A stretch of 21,414 bases of DNA from Choristocarpus tenellus KU-1152. Lineage: Eukaryota > Phaeophyceae. Where the stretch lies: positions 1-21,414 of the forward strand of contig CAXNAD020000346.1 in NCBI GenBank assembly GCA_964200185.2, read 5' to 3'. Below, in pieces: positions 1-9,115 of the stretch. Made by a program: the position numbers and the translations under genes. The notes below the pieces were generated by a model. The model saw nothing but the letters and a program-made list of their open reading frames with translations. It was not told where the DNA came from and made no database searches. Within the stretch, counting starts at the first letter, position 1, and each line of letters opens with the position of its first letter.

Positions 1-258
1 ACAAAAAGAAAAAAAAAAAGGGGGGGGGGGGGGGGGTCGGCGTCCGTTTTTCACCCTTTTTTCGATTTTCACTTTATTGATGTGATTTGGTCGCACGTGT
101 CGGATTTGAAATGTCATAAAAAAAAAAAAAGTTTGGCCGAAACGGACGCCCCCCCCCCAACCACCACCCCCCCCCCCCCCCCCCATCCCCCCCCCCCCCC
201 TATTTGCTTTTTTCAACAAACTTACATACCATTAAAAAAAAAAAAGGGGGGGCGGGGA

Positions 259-297
<39 letters not shown>
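1..297. repeat. Homopolymer-rich block with inverted repeat, possible degenerate MITE
   Basis: The block contains A runs (3-19, 118-130, 234-245), a G run (20-36) and long C runs (149-158, most of 167-200, 261-297). The 10-mer GCGTCCGTTT at 40-49 is repeated inverted at 140-149, so 30-160 can fold as a hairpin with G-run and C-run outer arms. Between the arms, TTGATGTGATTTGG and GAAATGTCATAAAAAA resemble segments in the same order within the MITE copies at 1420-1674 and 11789-12046. I infer a shortened relative of that family, but the outer TIR sequence is not recognisable. No convincing coding sequence is present, since the open frames here are low-complexity translations of C runs. The homopolymers could also reflect assembly or base-calling problems. 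Confidence 0.5.
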
Positions 298-298
298 A

Positions 299-363
299 GA
301 TACTTGGCCCATGTTTCAACACATCAGGTTGAAGCGGTGGTTAGGCAATATGATCGAGTGAAG
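299..363 (+). CDS. Candidate exon, unknown protein
   Basis: This short open segment follows a C-rich tract ending in CAG and is closed by a good donor (GAAG then GTATGT). It reads YLAHVSTHQVEAVVRQYDRV, helical in character. It leaves phase 0, whereas the next candidate exon (466-585) needs two carried-over bases, so the two do not join directly. Either a small exon lies between them or this segment belongs to a different transcript. The family is not recognised and the homopolymer tract upstream makes the acceptor uncertain. Confidence 0.3.
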
Positions 364-465
364 GTATGTATATGCATTGACGAGGTTGTTGGGTGTCTTT
401 CATCCCCATTTGTGTTGCTGATGTAGGGTCATTGAACTGATTGATTTAATTGGATTTTGTTGTAG

Positions 466-585
466 AATGTACAGGTTGAGTGCAGTAATGAGGAAATTAA
501 AGTCTCCAGAAGTTCGACACTTGACACAGGAATCATTGTCCATTCGATGTGTTAGCAGGAGAGATCTCCAAGGAAATGAGAGGAT
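466..585 (+). CDS. Probable exon of unrecognised gene (joins 1157-1297)
   Basis: The acceptor is TTTTGTTGTAG and the donor is GGAT then GTAAGC. In the frame starting at 467 the segment is open for 39 codons, begins MYRLSAVMRKLKSPEVRHLT and leaves two bases (AT). These are completed by the first base of the exon at 1157, giving an uninterrupted frame across the junction. The peptide is basic (several Arg/Lys) and moderately hydrophilic. I do not recognise the family. An alternative frame is open only to a TAG at about 553 and does not use the donor. The intron between the two exons would be 571 bases. Confidence 0.5.
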
Positions 586-1156
586 GTAAGCATGAAACAA
601 GCCCACCCTTGTATCCACCGAAACCGCTAACACCACTATTGAACTATGGCTTGATCAGTTAGAGAAGAAAAGGGATTCCCTTGGGGTGAGTAGATGATGG
701 AGAGATCCCAAGCTAGGTCCTAAATCCTCTTTACCCAGTTTTGAAAATGAACCTTCATGCATTCCATGAACGTTAGGAATATCGTGATCTGTCAGGAGTT
801 GAAAGTGTGTAAAGAGATAGTTTGTGTATACTACCAATATATCTTGTGCTCCCCCCAATGACAAAATTATTGTTTATTGAAGTTTTTTTCCTTCACTTAT
901 CACAAGTACAACTTAGCTGAGATATTTCACATAATTGAAGATATTTCTATAATGAATACACTATTAATATCTGGAACTAGTATATCCCGTTACTACTGTA
1001 ATAATTGGATATGAATATTTAGAGGTAATGGCATATCATATATTTGTAATGTTAGATATTAGTAGATGCAATGAATAATCATTTGTAATATAAATTCTTC
1101 AAGTGGTGTTTATGAATCCACCAAGTTTACTGTTATATTTTTGTTTGTTGTTGTAG
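586..1156 (+). other. Intron between candidate exons
   Basis: This AT-rich stretch starts with GTAAGC and ends in TTTGTTGTTGTAG. Nothing else convincing is visible; short open stretches on the minus strand (for example 655-864) are isolated and lack splice context. Confidence 0.45.
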
Positions 1157-1297
1157 ATATAAAGGCCACTTCGTGCAGTGCGTAGGATGTTATTGTGTTC
1201 TTCAACAAAATAAAATGGAAAATGGACTCGAACGGGTAACATTCCAACATTCCAACATTCCAGTTGACCTTCCAAATGCAAATATCGAGATAACCAG
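1157..1297 (+). CDS. Probable exon of unrecognised gene (follows 466-585)
   Basis: The acceptor is TTGTTGTTGTAG and the donor is CCAG then GTAATG. After completing an Ile codon from the upstream exon, the frame reads YKGHFVQCVGCYCVLQQNKM and continues through a segment NIPVDLPNANIEIT, leaving phase 2 (AG). It contains three Cys within seven residues (C-V-G-C-Y-C), but too few further Cys/His are visible to call a zinc finger. With 466-585 it gives about 86 continuous codons with consensus splice sites, the main argument that both are real. A minus-strand open frame over the same bases lacks comparable splice support. No family is recognised. Confidence 0.5.
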
Positions 1298-1419
1298 GTA
1301 ATGAGACCTATGAGTGATGGACATCCACTACTGCTAGCAAAATAAACCAACCAGTACAACCCCCCTTACCCTATCCGCCATACTATTCTACCTGCAAATA
1401 CCTGTACGCAGCTTCTGCT

Positions 1420-1674
1420 GAGTCAATGTATCTTAGAGGGTGAAACCGCGTCCGTTTGGGGTCAAAATCCAATGTTGCCATTTTGATGTAAATTTGGGTA
1501 TTATGTTTGTTAGGAAGTGTCAATATCCTTGTTCCGAACACACCTCTTCAAAGCATACACATTTTACCTACTCAGAAACATTTCGGAGTAGGAAAATATC
1601 ATAACAATCCGTGGGAAGCCAAGCCCCCAATGGACAAACAGGGGAAAATTCGTACCCTCTGAGATACTTCACTC
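1420..1674 (+). mobile_element. Non-autonomous TIR element (MITE), family A copy 1
   Basis: This 255-bp element starts GAGTCAATGTATCTTAGAGG and ends in an imperfect inverse of the same sequence (CCCTCTGAGATACTTCACTC). The flanking 4-bp direct repeat TGCT (1416-1419 and 1675-1678) is a target-site duplication. The inner parts of the ends also match inverted (GCGTCCGTTTGGGG near 1448 against CCCCCAATGGAC near 1625). A small internal palindrome (CCTACTC...GAGTAGG) is present. It has no coding capacity. It closely resembles 11789-12046 along its whole length. The transposase superfamily cannot be assigned from this; 4-bp duplications occur in several DNA-transposon superfamilies. Confidence 0.85.
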
Positions 1675-2846
1675 TGCTCTATGATTCTGCGCTCCGTACT
1701 TCAGAGTATTGTACCCACCGTTCACGAGTGAGTTCTCGGTGATAATCGCTTTCGTTGTTGTTGGTGGGAGGCTGTTGTCATCCTTCCATCGTGGGGTGAT
1801 ATCGGACGAATACCCTGCCCAGGTGGAAAATGTTGGAGTTACATTTAGGAACACCAAGCATTTGATATTTTCGGTATCTTTGTGCAATAGTAGTCTGTGC
1901 AGGTGTCTTCCTGTACACGTACTGGAGAATTACTTATTGTGCGTGTGTGTGATTTGTACCACAACCCCTCCCCACCTCTGCCTCCGCCACGTTCAACATT
2001 CAAGCTCACTATTACTCAGTATAAGCATACAGAGAGTATTATTTTGACGATGAGATAATGAACTTTCATAACTAAGCAGTGTGACTTCGTGTACGCACCT
2101 CACTTCGTCATTCAGCATTGCAAATTGATGAGTAAATAAAATACTACTATGAACTTCCATAATTTGATGAGTAACATTTTATTTAATATTATTTTTAGTA
2201 TTCATGTACACCTCCAAACGAAGCAAGAGGGTGAAACGACCTACAATTATGTCCACCGTTGACTGATTTTTATGAATTATCTGCAAGAGAATTAGATATT
2301 GTAGATGAGACCTTCATTTCCTTCAAACTGTGCCCATGTTACCCACCCAACAGAGAAACCATATTAACAAAAAAAAGGTGGAACGTGAATGTGCTAAGGC
2401 ATGCATGTACGCATCTCCGTAATGTTTGTTGTGTTGTTGTTCCACAGAAGAAATATATCATCATTGGTCGCAAACAAACGATCGCACCACCAACTGGAAG
2501 AAAAAATATTGTCGCAACACCTCCCAAAACGCAAGTTAGTAATATTTTCTGCATTCGATAGGAAGACAAGGACGGGAGAAGGAAGTACAAGAGAAGATGG
2601 AAGAGTTCGTGTAGGACGTTCCTTCATAGAGTTCGGATGGTGAGGTGTAGAGTGGGAGAGGAGACGTTTATAGGGACATTCAAAATATAGTTGAGCATTT
2701 TGTTTTTCTCTTTGAAAAACATAATATTTATTGCTGAAACGCGAAGAACACTACTCCTTTTGAGGTTACATTTTTCAAAGTTTGTAATCTAGAGTCACAT
2801 ACGTCATAAGACGATTTGACTCTACTGTTATGACCTTGAATAGAAA

Positions 2847-2964
2847 CAAGTCAGTACAATATGAATTGACTATACACGTCATACTATGTACTATTGTTAG
2901 GAGGTATAATAGTATATATGTACTATCTACACAATACGATCAAATCAGTATAATATGAATTGAC
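2847..2964. repeat. Degenerate direct repeat of 24 bp
   Basis: Positions 2847-2870 and 2941-2964 are the same 24 bases apart from two differences (core CAATATGAATTGAC against TAATATGAATTGAC), offset by 94 bp within AT-rich DNA rich in TACTAT motifs. This looks like a decayed tandem duplication; no function is evident. Confidence 0.6.
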
Positions 2965-2993
2965 CACTACTATACTATACATTGTACATCCAG

Positions 2994-3054
2994 TATATAC
3001 CCTTTAAATTATAGTAATAATATAAACACGGATTGGAGTTACTATTATGATGAG
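2994..3054 (+). CDS. Candidate exon, unknown protein
   Basis: This 61-base open segment lies between ATCCAG and a GAG/GTGAGG donor. It enters in phase 2, matching the phase-2 exit of the exon ending at 1297, and reads IYPLNYSNNINTDWSYYYDE, Tyr- and Asn-rich. It is too short to assign. Downstream continuation is ambiguous: three frames across 3060-3290 are each open in part, and no single phase-0 continuation with a normal-size intron stands out. Confidence 0.3.
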
Positions 3055-3284
3055 GTGAGGGCGCTAAGTTCCGGTACAGTTTGAAGCAACAATTAACACT
3101 ATATGTGAGAGAGGTGGAGCAAGATCCAAGAATGACATCCAGCATCAAAGAGCCATCTTGAAAAACTGGGCCTCCAATTGTGTTGCTCTTGTGGTGCAAT
3201 ATGATAATAGCCCATACCGAGGACTGCATCAGGACGAGGTTTCAGGGTGCAGACTGCGTCTTTCACCAAGTTCTTTACACAGTA

Positions 3285-3640
3285 GCTTCAAGGAAACAAC
3301 GACGGCAATGGAATGATCAGGTTGGCACCTTTAGTGTTTGGGAGCTTTAGAGTTATTCTAGTAATTGAAGGGCAGGGAGCGATGGTTGGGGGAAGGCATG
3401 GCGTTAACTGTGAGGTCGCAGGGGGGGTTAATCTGTACGATCTGAACCCATATCTTGAAATGTATCCTTCGCGGTGAGAGGGAATGATAGGTTTTTGGGT
3501 AACTCGGACGGGGTCACGAGGAACTGCAGTGTGTAGCCCGATGCCTTGCTGTCTAACCCAAAGTGCAAGCGTGGATGGAGAAGACGCTACCAGAGCAGTA
3601 AGAAGTGGGTTCCGCAACTCATAGTGTGATGACCTCGTCA
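3285..3640. other. GC-richer block open on both strands, coding strand undecided
   Basis: On the plus strand, one frame from the CAGTAG acceptor ending at 3286 is open for 60-odd codons (including GQGAMVGGRHGVNCEVAGG and LYDLNPYLEMYPS) up to a TGA overlapping a good donor (CGCG then GTGAGA at 3474). It then stays open for another 40-odd codons. On the minus strand a 109-codon frame covers 3617-3288 without a stop. Codon-like structure is visible on both, so one is a mirror of the other. It is locally GC-richer than its surroundings. I cannot decide between a plus-strand exon, a minus-strand exon and a degraded gene fragment. Confidence 0.3.
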
Positions 3641-3727
3641 GCTGGAAAAATTATGAACGCATATGCTGTTCCTTTAACCTGTGTCGGGTTTGTGTGGGGC
3701 TGACGATAGAAATCTGGCGGATATGTT

Positions 3728-4060
3728 CCTCAATAGGCAACGGCTCGTTTCTTTCTGGGCTGAGAGGATCCTGAGGATTGTCGAAAACTTTCAACTCTAA
3801 ACAATACCAAACGACATTTCTTGGTCGGGTGATACTCTGCTGTTTTTTTAAAAATATATGGGCCTCTTTTATTTGTCTGGATACTGAGCTCGTTGTGCCA
3901 TATCATTCCTCCATTTCCTGCCGTGATGCATAGTTTCCGAGGAGTCCTTTCAAACTTGGCCCCATATTGTTTAACGGGAAATTTAACGTTTGGTATCCGC
4001 AGCTGCACGAAAAGCCTCTCGATGATACTCTGGCACCGCTGTCCAAACTATTATGAGCCT
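3728..4060 (-). CDS. Candidate minus-strand exon or decayed gene fragment
   Basis: Read on the minus strand from a TTTGGACAG acceptor near 4050, a frame of about 107 codons is open to a TGA at about 3730. It includes GNGGMIWHNELSIQTNKRG and a basic tail (PRKKRAVAY). After the stop the same frame is open for about 33 more codons (GTYPPDFYRQPHTNPTQ onward), which could indicate a gene broken by a nonsense change. The amino-acid mix looks protein-like and not low-complexity, but I recognise no family. A plus-strand frame (3893-4102) overlaps and is the competing reading. With the adjoining block at 3285-3640 this may be one minus-strand remnant. Confidence 0.35.
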
Positions 4061-4102
4061 AGAGCTCTAGCTCGATGGGATGGCAAAATCGAGGAGCAAT
4101 GA

Positions 4103-5340
4103 TTGTGTTGTTGCGAATGTACAAAGATGAACCTAATCATTTTGAAACAATACTGGTCCCTTGACTTTTCATATCCTCCAGTCTGTAACCCTGTGAAGCA
4201 TTCGAAAAAGGGAATGCCCCAACCCTCCCCGCACTAAAATAAACTAGATTTATCTTGTATCAATATTCAATACTCTCTATTGCGATATTGAGGCCCAGCC
4301 TCGTGGATACCTACAGTGCAGCGCGTACGTGTCACCGTTATTCCAGATATACAATCAGTCCACCCACCGAACCTAATTGATACGGTCGTGGTTGCGTTTA
4401 CAAACGGACGATGTTGACATGGTATACAAGCTACTTGATCACTTCAAGGAAAAAGTGTGACATTTGTTGAAACATGAAGTATTGCCCATCTTATTATTGG
4501 CCATGCATGGATAGTATTGATCAACATGGAGGGCAATATCTTGGCAGGGACTTCATTTTGCTTACATTTCGCCAATAGTAAAAGGGACACGAGACAGACG
4601 AAACTATGTTTTTTTCGTTGCGACCACAGAAACTAAGGACTATCTTTGGTATCCTCCACCGTTGTGTTTTATTGTTCTCCTGTTGGCATTCCTCGCAACA
4701 ATTTTTTTGTGGCTTGCTTTCACTGGAGTGGACTTGTCAGTGGTAAATTCATGCGTCATTACTACAACAGGAGAAATAATAAAATCTATTTGATGTAGTC
4801 CAATCAACCTCTCCTGACTGAATTTCAATTTTGACTTTTTCCTTTCAACTGCATGGCAACAATCTCGTCATGTACTGGTACAGGCTTAATCTGTGCTACA
4901 ATGAAGACAAAAAGTGATTTTCTTGTGTGTATTTGAAAAAACTCACACCAATATCTTTGTTGCAAGGCTGGTGAATCCGCATGAAGATCCTTTATACATT
5001 ATAACTTCTGTATCAGTGCATTTTGTTTAGGTTCAGAGAGTGTGAGAGAAAACGTGAAGGCTTTATACCAAAGTCTTGTATCAGTAAACAACCTGTGGAA
5101 CGCTAAAGTCAGAGTCCAATATTTTGTGTTGACAACTCTTGCAATCAATGAGAATAGATACTGTATTTGAAGCCTTGCAACAAGGGCATTTGGTTTGGAC
5201 AGCTAGAGTATGGAGTGCTCATTAGTATTTTTGTTCTGCCATAAGTCATTATTTCATGGTTCAATAGGTGTCAACACGTCTCCATGTTCAGTATTTGCTT
5301 GTTGGGCTGCATCAGTCCTATGGGAGCACACAGTGAGAAT
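4103..5340. other. Intergenic or intronic stretch, little visible
   Basis: No repeat or RNA gene is recognised. A minus-strand open segment at 4828-4640 (about 60 codons, includes MTHEFTTDKSTPVKASHKK) is the only mildly protein-like stretch. It has no convincing splice sites and overlaps another open minus frame, so it is not called. Confidence 0.4.
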
Positions 5341-5391
5341 ATTAGCACTGATCAGTCCAAAGTCATACAATTGTTGATTCTGGCAACTGCT

Positions 5392-5490
5392 TGAAAAGCG
5401 CACTGCGATGCTAGGTCATGTAGTGAGATGGTACCTCAGGGATATTCTGAGAAAGAGTTTTCTTTGCACTTATCTGGAGCAAGCTTGCAC
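5392..5490 (+). CDS. Weak exon candidate
   Basis: A plus-strand frame is open from about 5390 to a possible donor (CACT then GTATGA near 5495) and contains MLGHVVRWYLRDILRKSF, an amphipathic helical stretch. A second plus frame from the acceptor CCTCAG at 5440 (GYSEKEFSLHLSGASLHCMR) is equally plausible, and a minus-strand frame is open across 5680-5411. The evidence is a short open frame and splice-like signals only. No family is recognised. Confidence 0.2.
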
Positions 5491-5749
5491 TGTATGAGAT
5501 ACCGTCCCCTCCTTGTGTTCTGAGTGGAGAGTACTTTGTTGAAGTAAGTTGCCTTAAGGCCTGTGGATGTGGCAATATATTACATTGTGATGATGACATG
5601 GATACTCTGCATCCTTGTTGATGATGATTTACACAAAATTGTGAATATTGGAAGAGGCAATGTTTGGTGTGCGTTGGCACGGAGATAGCAAATATGGCAT
5701 CATAACAGTGTCTTCCATTGCACAGGAATCCTTGTAGTACACACTAGAT

Positions 5750-5750
<1 letters not shown>

Positions 5751-5776
<26 letters not shown>
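5751..5776. repeat. CA dinucleotide microsatellite
   Basis: Thirteen uninterrupted CA units occupy an otherwise unremarkable non-coding stretch. Confidence 0.97.
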
Positions 5777-5780
<4 letters not shown>

Positions 5781-6285
5781 AATTGAAGTATATATCTAAT
5801 CCTTTCCGATATAGCTAGTCTTTGTTTCATTGATCAGAGTAAATAGTTTAGTTTCTGGAATTTCCTTTACAAATGGTTGGAGTGTTCCGTGCGAAACTGT
5901 GATGTCAGCCATGGTGCATTATTTTTTATTTCTTATTTTGTGTATGTTGATTATATGACACGTCTTCAAATTGCACCTTTTGAACTCCTTGGTTGAGCAC
6001 TACTTGTTTGGTTGCAAGATAATTTATGGTTGCAAACAGCTGATATAGTGTATGTGTTCTTGGATCATTTTATGAGTTAAGTGTGTTTACATTCTGCGAG
6101 GAAAGATCTAGGCCCTTAGAAGTGTAATGCAACAAAGTAGTGTGGTTTTCCTCTCTTGACTCATGCTGAAGGTCTACAAGCAAACAAGTTCTTTTTCCAA
6201 TGAGGTGGTGGAGATAGTGCTTTTTGTGCATGAAGCAGTCTGTTGTCTAGTGATGTGTGTCTCCGTTTTTGTTGTGTTGTTGTAG
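5777..6285. other. Non-coding stretch, nothing recognised
   Basis: T- and G-rich DNA typical of the introns in this window. It ends in TTGTTGTAG, the acceptor motif that precedes other exons here, so its 3' part is probably intron. Confidence 0.35.
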
Positions 6286-6375
6286 TGCCGCCACAAGATA
6301 CTTGTTGACCCTATCTTCTTGAGAGTGAAGTCTGCCACCATTTCAACTCTCTATGTTCTTATTTCTTTGTTCTGA
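6286..6375 (+). CDS. Candidate exon, unknown protein
   Basis: A strong acceptor of the local type (GTGTTGTTGTAG) is followed in phase 0 by a 29-codon frame reading CRHKILVDPIFLRVKSATIS and then a hydrophobic run, to TGA at about 6373. If the stop is used this is a terminal exon with a short hydrophobic tail; an internal donor would truncate it. No homology is recognised. Confidence 0.25.
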   Translation, partial: CRHKILVDPIFLRVKSATISTLYVLISLF

Positions 6376-6667
6376 ATATTTGTTCTCATCGATGTTGTTG
6401 TTCCCTTTGGTAGTACTATTTTAAGTATTGCCATTGTATTACTTACAATGTAACAACATGCATTGTAATTATGTTGAGTCTAAGTTGCATGAAGCCTTCA
6501 CCCTATCCCCTATCTCCGTGCAGTATTTGTAGAGGGGTAGTTCGTATCCCGCGAAGGCACTCCCTACAGCAATAATTGTTGCCCTTCCTCGCCACCCCCA
6601 CCATGCGATATTATCCTAACCTTGCAGAGATCTCTTTAATAGTTTGTCCTCTCTCTCATTTCTAAAG

Positions 6668-6766
6668 ATCTTTCTGTGAGCCGTGGTGTGGTGATAGTGA
6701 AACAGAACGAACGATATTGACTGCCGATATGAAAAAGTACTACCAGCATGAACCAATATTTAAAAG
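6668..6766 (+). CDS. Probable exon, unknown protein
   Basis: The segment ends in a near-consensus donor (AAAAG then GTAAGT at 6767). The frame leading to it is open from about 6665 and reads CEPWCGDSETERTILTADMK followed by KYYQHEPIFK, leaving phase 2. The 5' boundary is uncertain (acceptor at 6667 or a few bases further on). A C-x3-C pair is visible but no complete metal-binding motif. The next candidate exon (7054) enters in phase 0, so another small exon probably lies between. Confidence 0.35.
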
Positions 6767-7053
6767 GTAAGTTCGGACAGGCAATGGCTGTTTTTGACTC
6801 GGCTGAAATGTTTCTACCCTTCCACCACCCCGGTTCATGATTGCCAATGACACCATGAGAATGTCTTATCGTCTTCCTTGTTGATGTTTACCATACATCC
6901 ATCTGAGTTCCTTCTGGATAAGCGACAAGCATATTTTTTTCTTGTCCTGGATGACCCCACTTCCCCCCACCCTCCCAGACATCTTTTTGTTACTGAGAGG
7001 AAGAAAGGAACAAAGCAAGGAAAGAAGACAACTTCTGATGGTCAACGCTTCAG

Positions 7054-7518
7054 AGACGGAAGTATTCATCCTGTGTACGAGTGGGAAGGACTGGGCATAT
7101 TACTGAGATACAACGAATGCTATCATCGTACTTCAAGGGTGTTCAATTCCCACAATTACCATCAATGAGTGGGGATACCATGGACATAGATACAGAGTCG
7201 GGGAAAGCAGACAGCAGCACCAGCATCGACTGCATAAGAGGTCTGGGGGAAGTTCAGGGAGGGTCATCGATACCACTGTTATCCAGTAACCCATGGCCCA
7301 TGTCTTGTGCAGTAAGGGATGGAACTAGTCAACCTGCTGACGGATCAGAGGGAGATGGGGGGGGAGAGGGTAGGGGTATGGAAGTGGAACAGGTGGGCAA
7401 GGAGTGGGGGGAAGAAGATCAGGATGTCAGTGGAGGACAGAGGCAGGGGCAGTTGCAGGAAGGAGGAGGGAAAAGGCCGGTAGCAACCCGTGTGGGTGGT
7501 CGCAACAGAAAAGTGTGA
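7054..7518 (+). CDS. Acidic Gly-rich exon, low-complexity protein
   Basis: The acceptor is CGCTTCAG. The frame is open for 154 codons to TGA at 7516-7518. The first third is ordinary (GHITEIQRMLSSYFKGVQFP). The rest is Gly/Glu/Asp/Ser/Gln-rich (a GEGRGMEVEQVGKEWGEEDQ stretch near residues 106-125) and ends GGRNRK, typical of a disordered acidic region. A donor overlaps the end (AAA then GTGTGA at 7513) and is in phase with the acceptor at 7639, so translation may continue there instead of stopping. Its composition resembles the acidic exon of the PWWP-like gene at 13143-13990. A minus-strand open frame over the same bases is Pro/Ser/His-rich and is taken as a mirror image. Confidence 0.5.
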   Translation, partial: RRKYSSCVRVGRTGHITEIQRMLSSYFKGVQFPQLPSMSGDTMDIDTESGKADSSTSIDCIRGLGEVQGGSSIPLLSSNPWPMSCAVRDGTSQPADGSEGDGGGEGRGMEVEQVGKEWGEEDQDVSGGQRQGQLQEGGGKRPVATRVGGRNRKV

Positions 7519-7639
7519 GATGATTTTTTGATATAGGTGTTTTTCTGTTGTATAACTTTGAGGGTGTAGTTGGGTGGGATGCTTGGGATTAGGGTTTGAG
7601 AAGATGTGTATGTTATTGATAATGATATTTTTGTTGTAG

Positions 7640-7825
7640 GTGGTAATCAATTGTTTGTTAGCACTTGACACCGAGCTCTTCTTTTGCTCTATCGAGTACT
7701 CGCATCTTTCAATAAATGTGCATCTTATTGTTTTCCTTAATATTTATGGTTTCCACAACTACTGTGCTGTTGTGGATTGCAATGATGGAAGAAGAATCGA
7801 GTTTATGAAAATATATAGAAAAATG
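7640..7825 (+). CDS. Candidate exon following the acidic exon
   Basis: The acceptor TTTTTGTTGTAG is followed by a phase-0 frame in register with the possible donor at 7513. It reads VVINCLLALDTELFFCSIEY, then a hydrophobic stretch, then GFHNYCAVVDCNDGRRIEF and MKIYRK before a weak donor (ATG then GTACTT). The H-x2-C and C-x4-C spacings recall extended PHD fingers, but the remaining ligands are not visible, so I do not call one. The frame stays open past the donor to 7951. The T-rich base composition means it could be intronic. Confidence 0.3.
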
Positions 7826-7937
7826 GTACTTACTGTGATTGAATGTATTTGTTTGTTTCAGTATGCAACTATTACAAGAGTAACATTGCATGTTTTAAGA
7901 GTGCTGATTATTTACTATTATAATATTTCAAAGGTTC

Positions 7938-8050
7938 AGTGTTTGGGATAGGGATAGGCATAGGGACAGTACATTACTTCAAAAGGATAAGGTTAGGGGT
8001 AAGGTTTAGGGTCAAGGTTAGGGGTAAGGTTAGGGTTGGGGTTAGGGATA
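7938..8050 (+). repeat. Degenerate telomere-like array, G-rich strand
   Basis: Between 7985 and 8050, variants of GGTTAGGGGTAAGGTTTAGGG alternate (TTAGGG, TTTAGGG, TTAGGGG, TCAAGG). GGGATAGGGATAGGCATAGGG precedes it at about 7944-7965. Related TAACCC-type sequence appears on the opposite strand at 9982-10025 and 12464-12490. It is probably an interstitial telomere-like or expanded minisatellite array; an open frame through it (GIGIGIG, VRFRVKVRGKVR) reflects the repeat and is not a gene. Confidence 0.75.
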
Positions 8051-8331
8051 GCGTCTTTGTACAGATGGCAGCAGAAGGAGATGCGCCATATGAGCACACA
8101 AAAGCAGAGGGTGCTTTTGAAATAATGTAGTGTAATGGTAACATTTGTACGCATCAGCCAAATTGTACACTTTCGTTTTCGGAGATCATCATACTTGTTC
8201 TTTCTAACCCTTTTCTACTTTCCTATCTTCCCAATTTTTATGCCTATGTTTTAAAAGAAGCATAATGCTCAGCGAGTCACTGGCTAAACTGGAAATTTTC
8301 GATTATTGCCGACTTGGAAATGGGCACCTAG

Positions 8332-8482
8332 TGGAGTGGTAAAACACTACATTTTAACCTCCATATGGTACAATCAATTGTACATACACCATCATCAATT
8401 ATTCTGTCATGATGTACTGCCGATGAAACCGAAATTCATACTTACACCACTGGCTTTGCAGTATCTTCTCCGCTCTAGGGAA
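8332..8482 (+). CDS. Candidate exon, unknown protein
   Basis: The frame is open between a CACCTAG acceptor and a consensus donor (GGAA then GTAAGT) for 50 codons, entering in phase 2 and leaving in phase 0. It includes VVKHYILTSIWYNQLYIHHH and MKPKFILTPLALQYLLRSRE. Phase 0 fits the exon at 8797. Acceptor quality is modest because no clear pyrimidine tract precedes it. No family is recognised. Confidence 0.35.
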
Positions 8483-8565
8483 GTAAGTTCTTTTTGATTT
8501 CACTTTTTCAAACTGTTAGGGGATCTAACCCTATGACCCTACTGTTATTCATCCTGATCACAGGG

Positions 8566-8716
8566 ATGCATGTAGGGTGTTGGTTTTGTTGGTGGTATGG
8601 CATGACTGTGAAGGAAGCTGGTGGTGTTATGATACATTATTGTAGTACTGTTGTGTGGACTCGCCGGTCCCGCAACATTTGCTTGGTGGCAGGCTCCGAT
8701 TTTTATTGTCAATGTT
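8566..8716 (+). CDS. Weak Trp/Cys-rich open segment
   Basis: After the acceptor GATCACAG a frame is open for about 49 codons to TGA at 8714 (MHVGCWFCWWYGMTVKEAGG, then VMIHYCSTVVWTRRSRN). Cys and Trp are frequent, but the spacing fits no zinc-finger pattern I know. It needs one base from an upstream exon, which the exon ending at 8482 does not provide, so it may be intronic. Confidence 0.2.
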
Positions 8717-8796
8717 GATGGACTGTGCTAATTGGAGCATTTAGTTCCCTGGTACTGAAACCCACTGCAACCTGGTTATATATGTTGATATTGCAG

Positions 8797-8892
8797 TGTA
8801 TCTTTTCTTTGCCCTGTTTGAGGGCAGCACACACAGGAGGATTGGTTCCAGTTAGGCACCGTTGTAGCTACCCCAGGTGGGTGGTGATACGG
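8797..8892 (+). CDS. Candidate exon, possible N-terminal half of a PWWP-like fold
   Basis: The acceptor is TTGATATTGCAG and the donor is ACGG then GTAAGT. The segment is 32 codons, phase 0 in and out, compatible with the exon ending at 8482. The peptide contains GGLVPVRHRCSYPRWVVIR. PWWP domains begin with a G-x-L-V-W-A-(K/R) strand followed by a P-x-W-P-type turn, and the spacing here is similar (GGLV...YPRW). As in the PWWP-like gene at 11284 the exon ends just after this strand. The defining Trp after LV is absent (Pro here) and I could not find a convincing second half downstream. The domain call is therefore a suggestion only. Confidence 0.35.
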
Positions 8893-9051
8893 GTAAGTCT
8901 GTACCTATCAGAAAAAAAATTCGTCCAGTATCTGTCTCAATTTCCAACAATTTGCACACGTTACTTACAAGCCTCAATTTTTAGGCATTGACTGGACTAT
9001 GCACTTGTTATCATTGTTGTTCTTCTTCCTACTATAACCACTTCTACCAGC

Positions 9052-9068
9052 ACTACTACTACTACTCT

Positions 9069-9115
<47 letters not shown>

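Larger units (their letters stand above)
1298..2993 (+). other. Intronic or intergenic stretch containing a MITE
   Basis: The stretch holds the MITE copy at 1420-1674, AT-rich low-complexity DNA and a degenerate 24-bp direct repeat (2847-2870 and 2941-2964). Open segments at 1709-2047 (plus) and 2259-2561 (plus), and minus-strand counterparts, do not combine phase-compatible splice sites in any way I find convincing. If the exon ending at 1297 (phase 2 out) joins the candidate at 2994-3054 (phase 2 in), this is a 1.7-kb intron. Confidence 0.3.

Noticed and set aside
82-426. Pro-rich 114-codon open frame at the left edge
   Set aside because: Most of it is translation of C homopolymers; only the last part (299-363) has splice-bounded, ordinary composition.
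3055-3079. 25-base GTGAGG...ACAG intron
   Set aside because: It is much shorter than the other introns inferred here (79 bases and more) and is not needed by any well-supported model.
7939-8130. Gly-Ile and Arg-Val repeat open frame
   Set aside because: It is a translation of the telomere-like array.
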